Assembly: GCA_021292105.1 (NCBI GenBank) | Contig: CM037868.1 | Location: 24,838,303-24,902,302 of the forward strand | Reading direction: 5' to 3' | DNA from: Anadara kagoshimensis | Lineage: Eukaryota > Mollusca > Bivalvia > Arcoida > Arcidae | Length of the DNA stretch: 64,000 nucleotides | Shown: positions 40,392 to 52,204 of the stretch, one piece after another | Position numbering within the stretch: the stretch's first letter is position 1 | Layout of the letters: each line of letters begins with the position of its first letter | Program-made: the position numbers and the translations under genes | Notes under the pieces: generated by a model | Databases searched by the model: none | The model's input: only the letters and a program-made list of their open reading frames with translations | What the model was told of the DNA's origin: nothing

Positions 40392-40765
40392 TATCGTGGT
40401 GGCCTAATGGATAAGACGTCAGTCTACAAATCCAGGGTCTCTCACCGCTGTGAGTTCGAGTCCCGCTCAGACCACATGTGGGAAAGTGAATTTTCCTTAC
40501 CGTTGGCCTTTACTGGTTCACCTGTTATAAGTATAATGGAGAGTGGTACGCTTGTCTGTGGTGTACTGACTTTGTGAGCTAGCACCTTAAAGTCGCCCTA
40601 AATGCGCGCTAGTAAAAGGCAGACCATTAAACACACTCGCACTTCACATGCGTACACTAAATTTTTCAAATATTAATCCATAGAGATTAATAAAATAGTT
40701 CTCGTCGCGAAAAGCTGAAAAATTGCTGATGCGACGTAAAGCAACATTCAACCAACCAACCAACT
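40392..40765 (+). mobile_element. tRNA-Arg-like SINE (family 2), full length
   Basis: Head CGTGGTGGCCTAATGGATAA, B box GAGTTCGAGTCCC, tail GATGCGACGTAAAGCAACAT then (AACC)n. Flanks CTTAATTGTACCATTTTGTA (40341) and CTTAATTGTATCATTTTGTC (40766) with GGTTACCGGGGTTAACGA are a direct duplication of about 45 bp. Confidence 0.85.
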
Positions 40766-40945
40766 TAATTGTATCATTTTGTCACGGTTACCGGGGTTAA
40801 CGAGGATGGCCTTATAAATCACATTGCTTCTCAGTTGGTTGGAATCTCACTCCAGATCCCAGAGGTAGAAGAACTGTCAGTTACTTTACTCCAGCTATAT
40901 ATCGAAAAAGCAGTTCGGGATTGGCCGGAGAAAATCGGAGAAAAG

Positions 40946-41278
40946 AGGTAGCTCAGTCGGTAAAGTGCTCGCCCCGTAAGTAGGAACCCCGGCAGGATCT
41001 GACCCAAGAGTGGGTAGTGATTGTTCTTTCGCCAAGAACTCGACATTGCGAAATAAAAATCACGGTTCTTTCGGATTGGAACTTAAACTAAACTAGGTCC
41101 TTTGTCACGGTAGCTTTGCACGATAAAGACTATACAACACACTCGCACTTCACATGCATACACGAAATTGTTCATAGATTTGTCCATAGAGATTAATAAA
41201 TTAGTTCTCGTCGCGATTAGCTGAAAAAGTTGCTGATTCGACGTTAAGCAACATTTAACAAACCAACCAACATGAGTA
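40946..41278 (+). mobile_element. Chimeric SINE: family 1 head and body, family 2 tail
   Basis: Head GAGGTAGCTCAGTCGGTAAA and body CACGGTTCTTTCGGATTGGA are family 1. From about 41120 the text (TACAACACACTCGCACTTCA, GATTCGACGTTAAGCAACAT) is family 2. Confidence 0.7.
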
Positions 41279-41397
41279 GTTGTACATCAATGTTATTTAT
41301 AGCCCTAAAACCTACCTTTAAAGCACGAATACACAGAAGTTATAATTTAAAAAAATAAAACTGAAAACAATGTTCTTTCTCACAGATTTTACAAGAG

Positions 41398-41496
41398 TCA
41401 GCATATTTTGAATTTTTATTGAAATAATGCATTCAAAATCACTGTCATGTGTTGATTTTGAATGCATCATTTTAAATAAAAATTCAAATTCAGCAC
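41398..41496. repeat. Palindrome (hairpin), about 100 bp
   Basis: Arms TTGAATTTTTATTGAAATAA-TGCATTCAAAATCA and the inverse TGATTTTGAATGCATCATTT around a short loop. Confidence 0.75.
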
Positions 41497-41754
41497 ATGG
41501 CAGATCTGTGCTGTTTGCTCTCTAAGGACATCAATTTAAACACTGATTGACCTCTATATGAAGCCATCTATGACTTTCTAGATCTTTTAGATTTATTTCG
41601 CTTGCCAGCTGTTACAAATATTTATAATTGTGTTGTATATATATAAAAAACGTACCACCATGTGCAGGAAATAGCAACATTGAAATTTTATATATACAAA
41701 ATTACTTAACATTCTACCAAGCGGGGAATAAAGTCAGTTCATACATGTATGATA

Positions 41755-41936
41755 CAGACAGACACTAGACTGACAAATTACTGCCGAATATGAAGCTCTA
41801 TATCTGGACAGATTTTTGGCAGCTGTCATCTGACTCTCTGCCGTTTTTAGACCACTAGCTAGTCATGTCTTGGCCAATCAACAACTTCTTTTTGTTAGTT
41901 CAATGTTAAACTATCGACAGGCCTGTACTGTATGTA
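41755..41936. mobile_element. MITE family A, left end lost
   Basis: Interior GGCAGCTGTCATCTGACTCT and right end AACTATCGACAGGCCTGTAC-TGTA. Confidence 0.6.
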
Positions 41937-42111
41937 TGAATATTTTTCGTGAATTTTTGGGATAAATTAATACCACCTGTCGATTGAGATGCTAATACAG
42001 TAATAACTCGATATAATGCCACCCTATAACTTTGCCACCTCGCTGATTGCCACACTATTTTGGTGATATCCCGGCACACTATTTTGGTGTCACATAACTA
42101 CTATCCTGTAG

Positions 42112-43295
42112 TCTCACTTAGCATACATTTGGAATTTCAAGGTAAAAAGGTAAGTTTTTTATGTATGCTAAGTGAGACTGGAACATGTTTGTGGATCATG
42201 GAGAGAACAATAGAAATTAATTACAGGTAAACTAAAGTCTGTTTCAAGATAAAATGGCATTAATGCAAATCATACAAGCACCATACAACCAATTTAACAA
42301 GATTTAAATGTGTTCAATTCTATTTTAATCTGAATACTGAAAACTGTTGAAGATGTTAGCCAATATAATAATATAATCAAAATTATTTTTTTACAAAGTC
42401 CATAAATCTCACTACATAAGGGAATTTTTAATGGCAGAAAAACAAAACTTAAATCTTTAACATCGTTATTGTCATTACATTTCTCTTAGAAACTGCTTGA
42501 AATCCTGGTGCAGACTAGTTTATTAAAATTTTGTTTTTCTAAAACTTGACTATATTCCCGTTCATAAAACAAATTTATTGATTTATTTCTATGTATTTAT
42601 TCCTTTATTTAATTTAATTTATTTATTTTAATTTTCTTTATTTATTTATTTACCAATTTTTATTTCTTTACTGTTTTTATTAATACATTTATTTATTTAT
42701 TGATCTATTTATTTATTTATTTATTTTTTTATTTACTAGTTTTTATTAACTGATTAAATTATTTATATTTCTTATTTATTTATTCTTCTACTGGTTTTCA
42801 TTTCTTATGAATGAATGAATGAATGAATGAATGAATGAATGAATGAATGAATGAATGAATGAATGAATTTATTGAAAAAGCTGATATTTTTTTAAATATT
42901 GAATATTCAGCTTCTTATGAAACAAGTGAAATTTCAAGTCTATTGAAGTTATATATCCAAGTTTGAATCACACCACCAAATCAAAACATGTGTGATCGTT
43001 TTATTTATTTATTTTTTAAATTTCATTCATTCTTTTCCTGTTTTTTTTTTTTTTAATTACCTTTGAATGTATGAATGAACGAATTTATTTATTTATTTAT
43101 TAAGTGATTATTATTTTTTATTGATATTCTTTTATTGTTATTTTTGTTGCGTTTTACAAAAAAAAAAAAAAAAAAACCAGACTAATCTTTAACTATGATG
43201 ATAATTATGCATATTTAGGAAATGGACTATAGCCAGGTGTACATGTCTCAGGTGAAATTTGGTGATTTTAAAATGTATGCTAAGTGAGACTAAAC
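42112..43295. mobile_element. Non-autonomous TIR element, TA-flanked, very AT-rich
   Basis: Left TAGTCTCACTTAGCATACAT (42112), right ATGTATGCTAAGTGAGACTA (43276). A second inverted end at 42160-42178 makes a short foldback at the left. The interior holds TTTA runs (42580-42800), (GAAT)n at 42809-42866 and poly-T/A tracts; no ORF. Confidence 0.75.
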
Positions 43296-43379
43296 CACTA
43301 CTATATATAGGCCGCAGTTACTTAAATTTAGAAACTTTTGGAATTATGAATAAACAATTTTGTCAAAACAAGATTTGGA

Positions 43380-43765
43380 TATTGTAAGTTTCAAAACGAC
43401 ACCTTAAATTCCTTTAATTTTTAACAATTGAAGTTATTATAAAGTTTTCAAATTTGCCATTTTCCTTATATAATTGAATTAACATAAAAAGTTAAATTTT
43501 AAATAAGTATAAGTTTCAAAATGACACCTTAAATTCCTTTAATTTTTAACAATTGAAGTTATTATAAAGTTTTCAAATTTGCCATATTCCTTATATAATT
43601 GGATTAACATAAAAAGCTAAATTGTAATAAGAACATAAAAAGTTAAATTTTAAGTAAGTATAAGTTTCAAAATGACACCTTAAATTCCTTTAATTTTTAA
43701 CAATTGAAGTTATTATAAAGTTTTAAAATTTGCCTTATATAATTGGATTAACATAAAAAGTGAAA
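43380..43765. repeat. Tandem repeat, about 125-150 bp unit, 3 copies
   Basis: TAAGTTTCAAAATGACACCT-TAAATTCC and AACATAAAAAGTTAAATTTT recur in direct order. AT-rich. Confidence 0.8.
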
Positions 43766-43792
43766 GTTAAAATTATTATTACGTATTTGTAC

Positions 43793-44637
43793 AGTACAGG
43801 CCTGTCAAAAATTTAACACTGTGATCACGAAAAGGCGTCAAAGTTCGGCTACCGAGTCACCGAGATATGGATAGCTAGCGACTTGAACAGCTGTCGAGAG
43901 ATAGATAACAGCTGTCAAAAAAGCTGTCGAGAGATAGATAACAGCTGCCAGAAAACTGTTGAGAGATAGAAAACAGCTGCCAGAAAACTGTCGAGAGATA
44001 GATAACAGCTGCCAGAAAACTGTCGAGAGATAGATAACAGCTGCCAGAAAACTGTCAAGAGATAGATAACAGCTGCCAGAAAACTGTCGAGAGATAGAAA
44101 ACAGCTGCCAGAAAACTGTCGAGAGATAGAAAACAGCTGCCAGAAAAATGTCGAGAGATAGATAACAGTTGCCAGAAAAGTGTCGAGAGATAGATAACAG
44201 CTGCCAGAAAACTGTCGAGAAATAGATAACAGCTGCCAGAAAACTGTCGAGAGATAGAAAACAGCTGCCAGAAAACTGTCGAGAGATAGATAACAGCTGC
44301 CAGAAAACTGTCAAGAGATAGATAACAGCTGCCAGAAAACTGTCGAGAGATAGAAAACAGCTGCCAGAAAACTGTCGAGAGATAGAAAACAGCTGCCAGA
44401 AAAATGTCGAGAGATAGATAACAGTTGCCAGAAAAGTGTCGAGAGATAGATAACAGCTGCCAGAAAACTGTCGAGAAATAGATAACAGCTGCCAGAAAAC
44501 TGTCGAGAGATAGAAAACAGCTGCCAGAAAACCGTCGAGAGAAAGAAAACAGCTACCAGAAAGATGTTGAGACTTAACTAAAGAGGGTCCGAAATGAGCT
44601 GCCGGTTGGTAAGCATGGTGTTGAACTTTCGACAGGT
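43793..44637. mobile_element. MITE family A expanded internally by a 32-bp minisatellite
   Basis: Left TACAGTACAGGCCTGTCAAA, right AACTTTCGACAGGTCCGTAC. Between them, about 43880-44575, the unit GAGAGATAGATAACAGCTGC-CAGAAAACTGTC repeats about 21 times. Variant units recur 256 bp (8 units) apart, for example at 44055/44311 and 44168/44424. Confidence 0.9.
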
Positions 44638-44648
44638 CCGTACTGAAC

Positions 44649-44729
44649 ATGTACAGTACGGACCTGTCGAGTCGAAGCTTTCGTACCGAATGGACGATAT
44701 TATGAAGAGCTAGTGGCACAACAGCTGCC

Positions 44730-44821
<92 letters not shown>

Positions 44822-44871
44822 ATAAAAAAGAAGAGAGAGAACATAAAAAAGAGCTAGTGGCACAACAGCTG

Positions 44872-44916
<45 letters not shown>

Positions 44917-44999
44917 AAAAAGAAGAGAGAGAGAGAATAAAAAAGAAGAGAGAGAACATAAAAAAGAGCTAGTGGCACACCAGCTGCCGAGAGAGAGAC

Positions 45000-45049
<50 letters not shown>

Positions 45050-45134
45050 AAAAAGAAGAGAGAGAGAGAGAGAGAGAATAAAAAAGAAGAGAGAGAACAT
45101 AAAAAAGAGCTAGTGGCACAACAGCTGCCGAGAG

Positions 45135-45219
<85 letters not shown>

Positions 45220-45266
45220 AAAAAGAAGAGAGAGAACATAAAAAAGAGCTAGTGGCACAACAGCTG

Positions 45267-45325
<59 letters not shown>

Positions 45326-45350
45326 AAAAAGAAGAGAGAGAACAAAAAAA

Positions 45351-45425
<75 letters not shown>

Positions 45426-45515
45426 GTCGCTACCCCCAAAACATGTTGAGATAGACTAGTGACAAAATGAACCGAAACTAATTCGTTAAATCGTTAAACT
45501 TTCGGCAGGTCTGTA
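44649..45515. mobile_element. MITE family A expanded internally by GA-rich repeats
   Basis: Left TACAGTACGGACCTGTCGAG, right AACTTTCGGCAGGTCTGTAC. The block GAGCTAGTGGCACAACAGCT-GCCGAGAG occurs at 44706, 44851, 44966, 45107 and 45247, each followed by long (GA)n and GAATAAAAAAGAAG. Leu/Ser-rich or Arg/Glu-rich reading frames here are artefacts. Confidence 0.9.
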
Positions 45516-45529
45516 CTGCACATGCATGT

Positions 45530-45835
45530 AGATTATAACCATGAATTATTGAAACGACCACCATTATTCAATTATAAAAATAAATACTTTACCCGCCCAC
45601 CATACATTTATTATTTAAAATGATTTAGTTAGTTTACACCGCGTCCTTAAAAAACAAATCGTTTTAAAAGCATTATTTTGGGTTTAAGCAAATGAATTTG
45701 TAATATAATATCTCCGCCATGCATGTGTATTTTAAACCTTTTAGGTAGTTAAAATGGAATTGAGTATTGAAGTCGCACGCCTCAGCCAAGATTTCCACCA
45801 TGTATGTGTTTTTTAAAATCTATAGTGTTCAGTCT
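45530..45835. repeat. Segment copy 1 of 3
   Basis: ATTATTGAAACGACCACCATT-ATTCAAT, CCCGCCCACCATACA, GTTTTAAAAGCATTAT and GCAAATGAATTTGTAATATAAT match 47845-48110 and 49970-50510. Confidence 0.7.
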
Positions 45836-45836
45836 A

Positions 45837-46063
45837 CAGTGCAGACCTGTCGAAAGTTTAACACTCAGCTAACGTATAAAGAAGTCAAAACTGGCCGTCG
45901 AGTGGCCGAAATATTGATTGCTAGTGTCCCGAATTGCACTCGAGAGAAAAATAGCAGTCAGCGAACAGAAAAGCCGCCAAGTCATAGCTAACGATGGACC
46001 GATATGAGATGCTAATTCATTAGCTTAGTGTTAAGCTTTCGAAAGGTCTGTACTGTATATTTC
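45837..46063. mobile_element. MITE family A, complete, TA-flanked
   Basis: TACAGTGCAGACCTGTCGAA ... GCTTTCGAAAGGTCTGTACTG-TA, about 227 bp. Confidence 0.85.
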
Positions 46064-46096
46064 AGTATCTATAGTGTTCAGTCTTTATTTACTGTA

Positions 46097-46323
46097 AAGG
46101 GGATTATTTTTCGCGGGATGTAAATTTCGCGATGTCTGAAATCTGGCATTTTGCGTGGGTGTAATTTTTGCGTTACTATTATAGTGGGCGTATATTCTAT
46201 ATATTATAATTTTTTTTACATTAACCTGTATGGTAGACATTTTTGCGAGGCTAAAATTTTTACGGAATTTTCTTAAGCGAGAATTATGCGAAAATTTTAC
46301 CCACGCGAAAAACCCCCTTTACA
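46097..46323. mobile_element. MITE with ends ACTGTAAAGGGG / CCCCCTTTACA
   Basis: Left ACTGTAAAGGGGATTATTTT-TCGCGGG, right CCCACGCGAAAAACCCCC-TTTACA. Interior rich in TTTCGCG. Confidence 0.75.
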
Positions 46324-46555
46324 TCACTTAGGTAGTTAAAGTGAAATTGAGTAACGGAGTCGGACGCCTCGGCCAAGATTTTCCACCATGCACGAGCGTT
46401 TTTAAATCTATAGTGCTCGGTCTTAATTTAAGTGCAATTGAGTAACGGAGTTGTACGCCTCGGCCAAGATTTTCCACTATGTATGTGTGTTTTTAAAGCT
46501 ACAGTGTTCAACTTTTATTTTTAGTCTCTTATTTCTCTAGTTATTTAAAGTGTAA
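46323..46555. repeat. Tandem repeat, about 110-bp unit
   Basis: GTGAAATTGAGTAACGGAGT-CG-ACGCCTCGGCCAAGATTTTCC occurs near 46340 and 46435; a diverged unit at 45742-45835 precedes MITE A. Confidence 0.7.
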
Positions 46556-46574
46556 TTGAGTAATGGTGTTACAC

Positions 46575-46740
46575 GCATGTTTTTCACTTATATCGAGGCG
46601 GTCAGTTCAGGAATAGTGAAAAAATCAGACTTTCTGCAAACGAACTGACAAACTTTCTCACGCTTGGGTCGGCCCCGACCGAGATTCGAAGCTCAACGAT
46701 GAGAAAACACCGTGAGACGTAAGCGTGCTTTATTAATTCA
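46575..46740 (-). mobile_element. SINE family 3, minus, diverged
   Basis: CACTTATATCGAGGCGGTCAG, AACTGACAAACTTTCTCACG and CGAGATTCGAAGCTC (B box, reversed). Confidence 0.6.
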
Positions 46741-46754
46741 ATTCTCTATTGATT

Positions 46755-47470
<716 letters not shown>

Positions 47471-47594
47471 CCACCGAGGCCTCACTTCTCGGGTATTCCA
47501 AATTCTTTACACATTGCATTATTGAAAATTGTTTGTATTATAGAATCATGTATAATGTAGAGCCAATATACAGAATAAAGAAATATTATAACTA

Positions 47595-47812
47595 CAGTGC
47601 AGACCTGACGAAAGTTTAACATTAAGCTAACGAATTAGTGCCGTTTATCTCGGCCCCTCGTTAGCTACATTTCCACAGCTTTTTTGGCAGCTATTATCTA
47701 TCTCTTCACAGTTTTACGGTCACTAACTATCCATATCTTGGCCACTCGATTACCGAGCTTACACTGCTTTTTGTAAGCTAAGTGTTAAACTTTCGACAGG
47801 TCTGTACTGTAA
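47595..47812. mobile_element. MITE family A, complete, TA-flanked
   Basis: TACAGTGCAGACCTGACGAA ... CTTTCGACAGGTCTGTACTG-TA, about 218 bp. A good reference copy for the family. Confidence 0.88.
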
Positions 47813-47819
47813 CTCTGTG

Positions 47820-48110
47820 ATTTTACCTGCATCTAATGTATTACGTTATTGAAAGGATCACCATTATTCAATAATAAATTAAATGAAAAATCAATCACTC
47901 GCCCACCATTCATCAATTTAAAAAAATATATAATAAGAAATTTAAAAAATATATTTTTCATACATGATTTATTGCACCTCGTCCTTTAGAAAATTAGAAA
48001 GCGTTTTAAAAGCATTTATTATGGTTATAGCAAATGAATTTGTAAAATAATATCTCCACCATGTGTGCGTTAAATCTTATATAATATATTCTCAACCTTG
48101 AGGAATGACT
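47820..48110. repeat. Segment copy 2 of 3
   Basis: GTTATTGAAAGGATCACCATT, ATCACTCGCCCACCATTCAT, CACCTCGTCCTTTAGAAA and AGCAAATGAATTTGTAAAAT align with 45530 and 49970. Confidence 0.75.
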
Positions 48111-48247
48111 TTCATTTCTAAACATCCCTTCCCTCCGAAAACAGAACTGATAAAAAACAAAAATGAAAGAATAAAGCCATTTTAATCATTTTCACAAAAA
48201 AGTTATTTTTGCAAAATGTCAAATAGAATTTGATAGGTATGGTACAA

Positions 48248-48562
48248 AAGTACGGAAGCTTGTTCGTGCCATTTTGTTATATGATTTTTTCTCAAATCGT
48301 AGGAACCATTTTTAAAATCGTACCTACGAAATTTAAAATAGCGTACCTACGGATTACTAAACCGTACCTACGAATTTAGAAATCGTATCTACGAATAACA
48401 AAATGGTACTCACGAATTAAAAAAAAATCGTACATACAGATTTAAAACTCATATCTACGAATAAAAAATCTACCTACAAATTCAAAATTGTAGCTACGAA
48501 TTAAAAAAAATTGAGAAAAAAACATCAGATTACAAAGTGGCACGAACAAGCTTTCGTAGAAA
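48248..48562. mobile_element. MITE family D with internal short tandem repeats
   Basis: Arms ACGGAAGCTTGTTCGTGCCA and TGGCACGAACAAGCTTTCGT. The interior is a run of about ten ~22-bp units of the type ATCGTACCTACGAATTTAAA. Confidence 0.85.
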
Positions 48563-48599
48563 AGGCGGTCTTGTCAACTTTTTTATTTATGTAATAGTG

Positions 48600-49090
48600 T
48601 ATTACGCTTCGATCAAAATTTACTTTGTGGCGAAATTAGGAATGGTACAGGAAACCAGAGTACCAAAGAAAACCACATAATACGCATGCGAACTGGCTTT
48701 CTTATACTAGGACCACCCCGGGTAGGATAGGAACGTAAATGGTGAAAAACACTCTGATTTACAGGTACGCGTTTTTTTTTCATTCGGCCTTTCACGTCCC
48801 GCCACTTACGTATTCCCAATGCTTTACATGAGGCCATGGTGGCCTAATGGATGAGACGTCAGTCTACAAATTCAGGGTCTCTCAGTCCCCGCTCTGAGTT
48901 CGAGCCCCGCTCAGACCATATGTGGAAAAGTGAATGGTAGAGGTAACCAGGGTACTGAAGAAAACCATCAACTATGCAAGCTAACTGACTTTCTTATACA
49001 AGGACCACTGGTACCTCGGGTAGTATTCAAACCTAACCGGTGATTCACATATACCCATTTTATACTATTCCTTATTTCACGCCCCACTAA
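48600..49090. mobile_element. SINE family 3 pieces with a SINE family 2 head (48836-48935)
   Basis: AACTGGCTTTCTTATACTAGG (48690) and CTAACTGACTTTCTTATAC-AAGG (48978) are family 3 body, minus. GGTGGCCTAATGGATGAGAC with GAGTTCGAGCCCCGC is a family 2 head, plus. All truncated. Confidence 0.55.
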
Positions 49091-49309
49091 TTAGGTATTC
49101 CCATTGCTTTAATTTGATAACATGTATGTGGTACAAAATCACAAATATGAACAATTAAGGATTCCAGAACAAAGGTGAAACTCTTATATAAACCAGCCTC
49201 ATACAAATACATACAAATATGTATAACAAATAACATTGCCACTCTTCAAAGAAATTCTCTCGCATAGCTATTGGTTAATTGCCGGAGTACATAGAACTAT
49301 GTTCGGAAA

Positions 49310-49880
49310 TCTGCCGGGGTACATAAACACATGCGACGTTTAGCGGTAAAAGGGAAGTAACTCGTATAACGAGAACGTCTAGTAACGGTAAACATAGCGA
49401 CGTACGTAAGTCACACAGAATACGAAATGTAAGATAAAAAGATCCAACTGGTAACGCTTTAGAGGGCGACAAAAACGTTATGAAGGGCTTTGGCAGGTTA
49501 CACGGCCCCATGTACCCTGTCAAAGATTTATGTACCCTGAGCTGCAGTCCAAAACCCTGTTTAAATTATAATGTTAGGTATACTGCTAGGGTACATAAAC
49601 GCATGCGACGTTTAAGCGGTACTCGTATAAGAAGAACGTCTAGTTGCATGCAGTAAACAAACATGGCAGCAACGTACGTAAGTCACACATAATACAAAGG
49701 TGAAGTTAAAAGATCAAAGTACTACTACCGCTTTAACAGGTGACAAAAACGTTATGTACAGGGTTTTGTACACGGCCCCATGTACCCTGTCAAAGATGTA
49801 TGTACCCTTCGCCGTTCATAAATCTTTGACAGACAGGGTACATTGGGTCGTGTAACCTGCCAAAAACCCTGTATAACTCA
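49310..49880. repeat. Direct duplication of about 265 bp plus an inverted piece
   Basis: GGGTACATAAACACATGCGACG (49314) / GGGTACATAAACGCATGCGACG (49578), GTACGTAAGTCACAC and CGGCCCCATGTACCCTGTCAA recur. The last part (49815-49880) is the inverse: TTTGACAGACAGGGTACATT. Confidence 0.8.
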
Positions 49881-49969
49881 TAGTATAGAAATCAACTACA
49901 TGAAGTTACAATTGCTTAACAGGATATAACTGAGTTAACATGAGTCAAAGTAATTTACCTACAATGAAT

Positions 49970-50510
49970 AATATTATCAATTATTGAAAAGACCGCCATT
50001 ATTCAATAATAAAATATAAATTACTCGCCCACCTGGCATTCATAATTTTTTAAAACTTGATCATATATGTATTACACCTCGTCCTTTAGAAATAAATTTT
50101 GTTATAGATATACAGTACAGACCTGTCGAAAGTTTAACCCCAGGATAACGAATATGTGCCGAATCGATAGCTTGATCTCGTTCACTCGTTAAACCACTGC
50201 GGTAGCTCAGTTGGTAGAGTGCTCGCCCCGTAAGTGGGAGGTCGTGGGTTTGATACCCGACCGGGTCTGACCCAAGACTTGAAAGTGGGTAGTGACGGTT
50301 CTTTCGCCAAGCACTCGGCATTACGAAATGAAAGTCACGGTTCTTTCGGATGGGAGCTTTTAAAAAACAAACGAGGTCCCGTGTCACGGTGGGGTTGGCA
50401 CGCTAAAGAACCCTGCTCTTTAATTTGTACTGTAGGAAATGAATTTGTCACATAATTATATTCAACAAGTGTGTTTTAAATCTCATTTAATATACTCTCA
50501 ACTTTAAATT
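49970..50510. repeat. Segment copy 3 of 3, split by MITE A that itself holds a SINE
   Basis: ATTATTGAAAAGACCGCCATT and CACCTCGTCCTTTAGAAATA (to 50110) resume at 50437 with GGAAATGAATTTGTCACATAA. Between lie MITE A ends (TACAGTACAGACCTGTCGAA at 50112, TACTGTA at 50436) and the SINE. Confidence 0.75.
50193..50425 (+). mobile_element. tRNA-derived SINE (family 1), tail truncated, inside MITE A
   Basis: Head CCACTGCGGTAGCTCAGTTG, body CACGGTTCTTTCGGATGGGA, ends in CGCTAAAGAACCCTGCT. Confidence 0.85.
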
Positions 50511-50562
50511 CGTTTTTAATTTCAATATATTATAAGCTTCTTATAGCGGCATACACGCACAT

Positions 50563-50780
50563 CTACGATAGCTCAGTTTGTAAAGTGTTTGCTCCATATA
50601 AAGAGGCCGGGGTTCGAATCCTGGTCGGTTTTAGCGAAAGTTGAAAATAATTATGGGCTTCTTTCGACGAGCACTCGGCATTTAGAAAAAAAATCGTGGG
50701 GTTATTCTGAAAAGACCTTAAAAACAGATGCCCCGTGTCACAGAAGGTGTGGCATTCACCAAGCTTGTGACGTTTCTGCC
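50563..50780 (+). mobile_element. tRNA-derived SINE, diverged variant
   Basis: Head CTACGATAGCTCAGTTTGTA, B box GGGGTTCGAATCC, body GATGCCCCGTGTCACAGAAG. Resembles the 46755 variant. Confidence 0.65.
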
Positions 50781-50984
50781 ACCGAGACCTCCGTATGCAT
50801 AGGATTGCCAAGTGGTTAAAACACATATTTTTGACACCATTTACTATAAATGCAGCGGTGAAGTGACCAACGTAATAAGATGTTTCTTACTAAACCCAAT
50901 TATCTTTGAACAACCAATAAATATTTTAGAAACTCGCTGTAGTATCAATTTGGTGGTTAACCCGATTGCTATTGATATATCTAA

Positions 50985-51095
50985 TGATAATAATATAATA
51001 ATAATAATAATAATAATAATATAATAATAATAACAATAATAATAATAATTAAAAAAAAAACAAAAAAAAAAACAAAACAAAACAAAAACAAAAAC
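50985..51095. repeat. (AAT)n and A-rich microsatellite
   Basis: ATAATAATA repeats, then AAAAC/AAAC repeats. Confidence 0.95.
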
Positions 51096-51353
51096 CGCCG
51101 TTTGCTTTGGACGACGTATAATAATTTTTAAAACCCTATTTACAACTAATGCGATGGAGTAACCTGGGCGACACCCCCCCCCTTCCCTCCGTAATTAGAC
51201 GTTTCTAAATAAACCCCGTTTGCTTTGGACAAACAGAATATCAATTATCTAAATATAATATAACCCAAGGAGTAACTTATGTAAATATTATTCATGTTAT
51301 ACCGTGATAATGGGGATGTACGGAGAAAATCTGGTCTGTGTATACGCACAATT

Positions 51354-51592
51354 ACAGTACAGACCGGTCTAAAGTTTAACACTATTGGGTAACGAATTAG
51401 CACTAAATCGGTGGCTTATCTGGGCTTATCGTTAGCTATAAAGCCTGACAGCTGCAATCTATCTGTAGACAGGTCTTCAGCGACTAGCTACCTAATCTAG
51501 ACCTAAACTAGCCCACTTGGCAACTGAGATTTCGGACTCCTTTTCGTTAACTCGGTGTTTTCACTTTCGACAGCCCTGTGCTGTATATCGTA
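51354..51592. mobile_element. MITE family A, complete, diverged
   Basis: TACAGTACAGACCGGTCTAA ... CACTTTCGACAGCCCTGTGC-TGTA, 239 bp. Confidence 0.8.
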
Positions 51593-51749
51593 TAAGGTCT
51601 GTAAGACAAGGGCGGGTACGACGACGGGGGTGGGGATGGGGGTGGGGGTCTATGTCTGCATTATGTACAATCCCTACACCATATAATGTAGTCCTCGTGT
51701 ACGTGCGTAAACCCTGTTTTTTTTAAATATCCTTAATCTTTATAACAAC

Positions 51750-51930
51750 TCCGCCTGGATATACCCTCGGGATATAATCAGCCGGTCCCAAGTCCGATAA
51801 AGGAGGAGGGTTGGGCATAGGGTTAACACCCCTATCCCGTAAAAAAAGCTTGTTACAGAAACCGCAAATTGTTGCGGCCCTTTGTTCCCCAGGGAATCAA
51901 GAGGAATAAGTCAAGTCAATCAATCTTTAT
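51750..51930. repeat. Possible LINE-derived fragment
   Basis: AGTCCGATAAAGGAGGAGGG-TTGGGCATAGGGTTAACACCCC and TGTTACAGAAACCGC resemble a phrase seen upstream of the endonuclease in animal non-LTR elements. From memory only; no ORF survives. Confidence 0.3.
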
Positions 51931-52204
51931 AACTTAAATAAATGGTCCCCACTTGTCAATCCTGTCCGGGGGTGTCTTGGGCTCCCGTGAGGAAATGTTT
52001 CTTGCGCTATTGTCCCCCAAAATATTCCCAAAAATATTAATTTAACCATCAACAATCTGTAAATTTTATGGTTTTATGATTAAATCAAATTGTTATATGG
52101 CAGTTTTTTCGCAACACCATTCGCCTATCAAACGAGGCCACTTTTAGAACGGATCCGCATATAGCTGTAATATTGCTGATGTAGCTTTAAACAAAACTGT
52201 CGGG

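Noticed and set aside
43838-44959. 373-residue minus-strand ORF rich in LSISRQFSGSC-type repeats
   Set aside because: It is the 32-bp minisatellite read in turn through all three frames, followed by (GA)n. No start context or domain; it lies inside an expanded MITE.
44700-45439. Long Leu/Ser-rich and Arg/Glu-rich ORFs on both strands
   Set aside because: Pure by-product of (GA)n / (CT)n microsatellite sequence.
50061-50387. 108-residue minus-strand ORF and similar ORFs reading MPSARRKN- or GVRTHDLP-like
   Set aside because: They are translations of SINE family 1; near-identical frames recur at each SINE copy.
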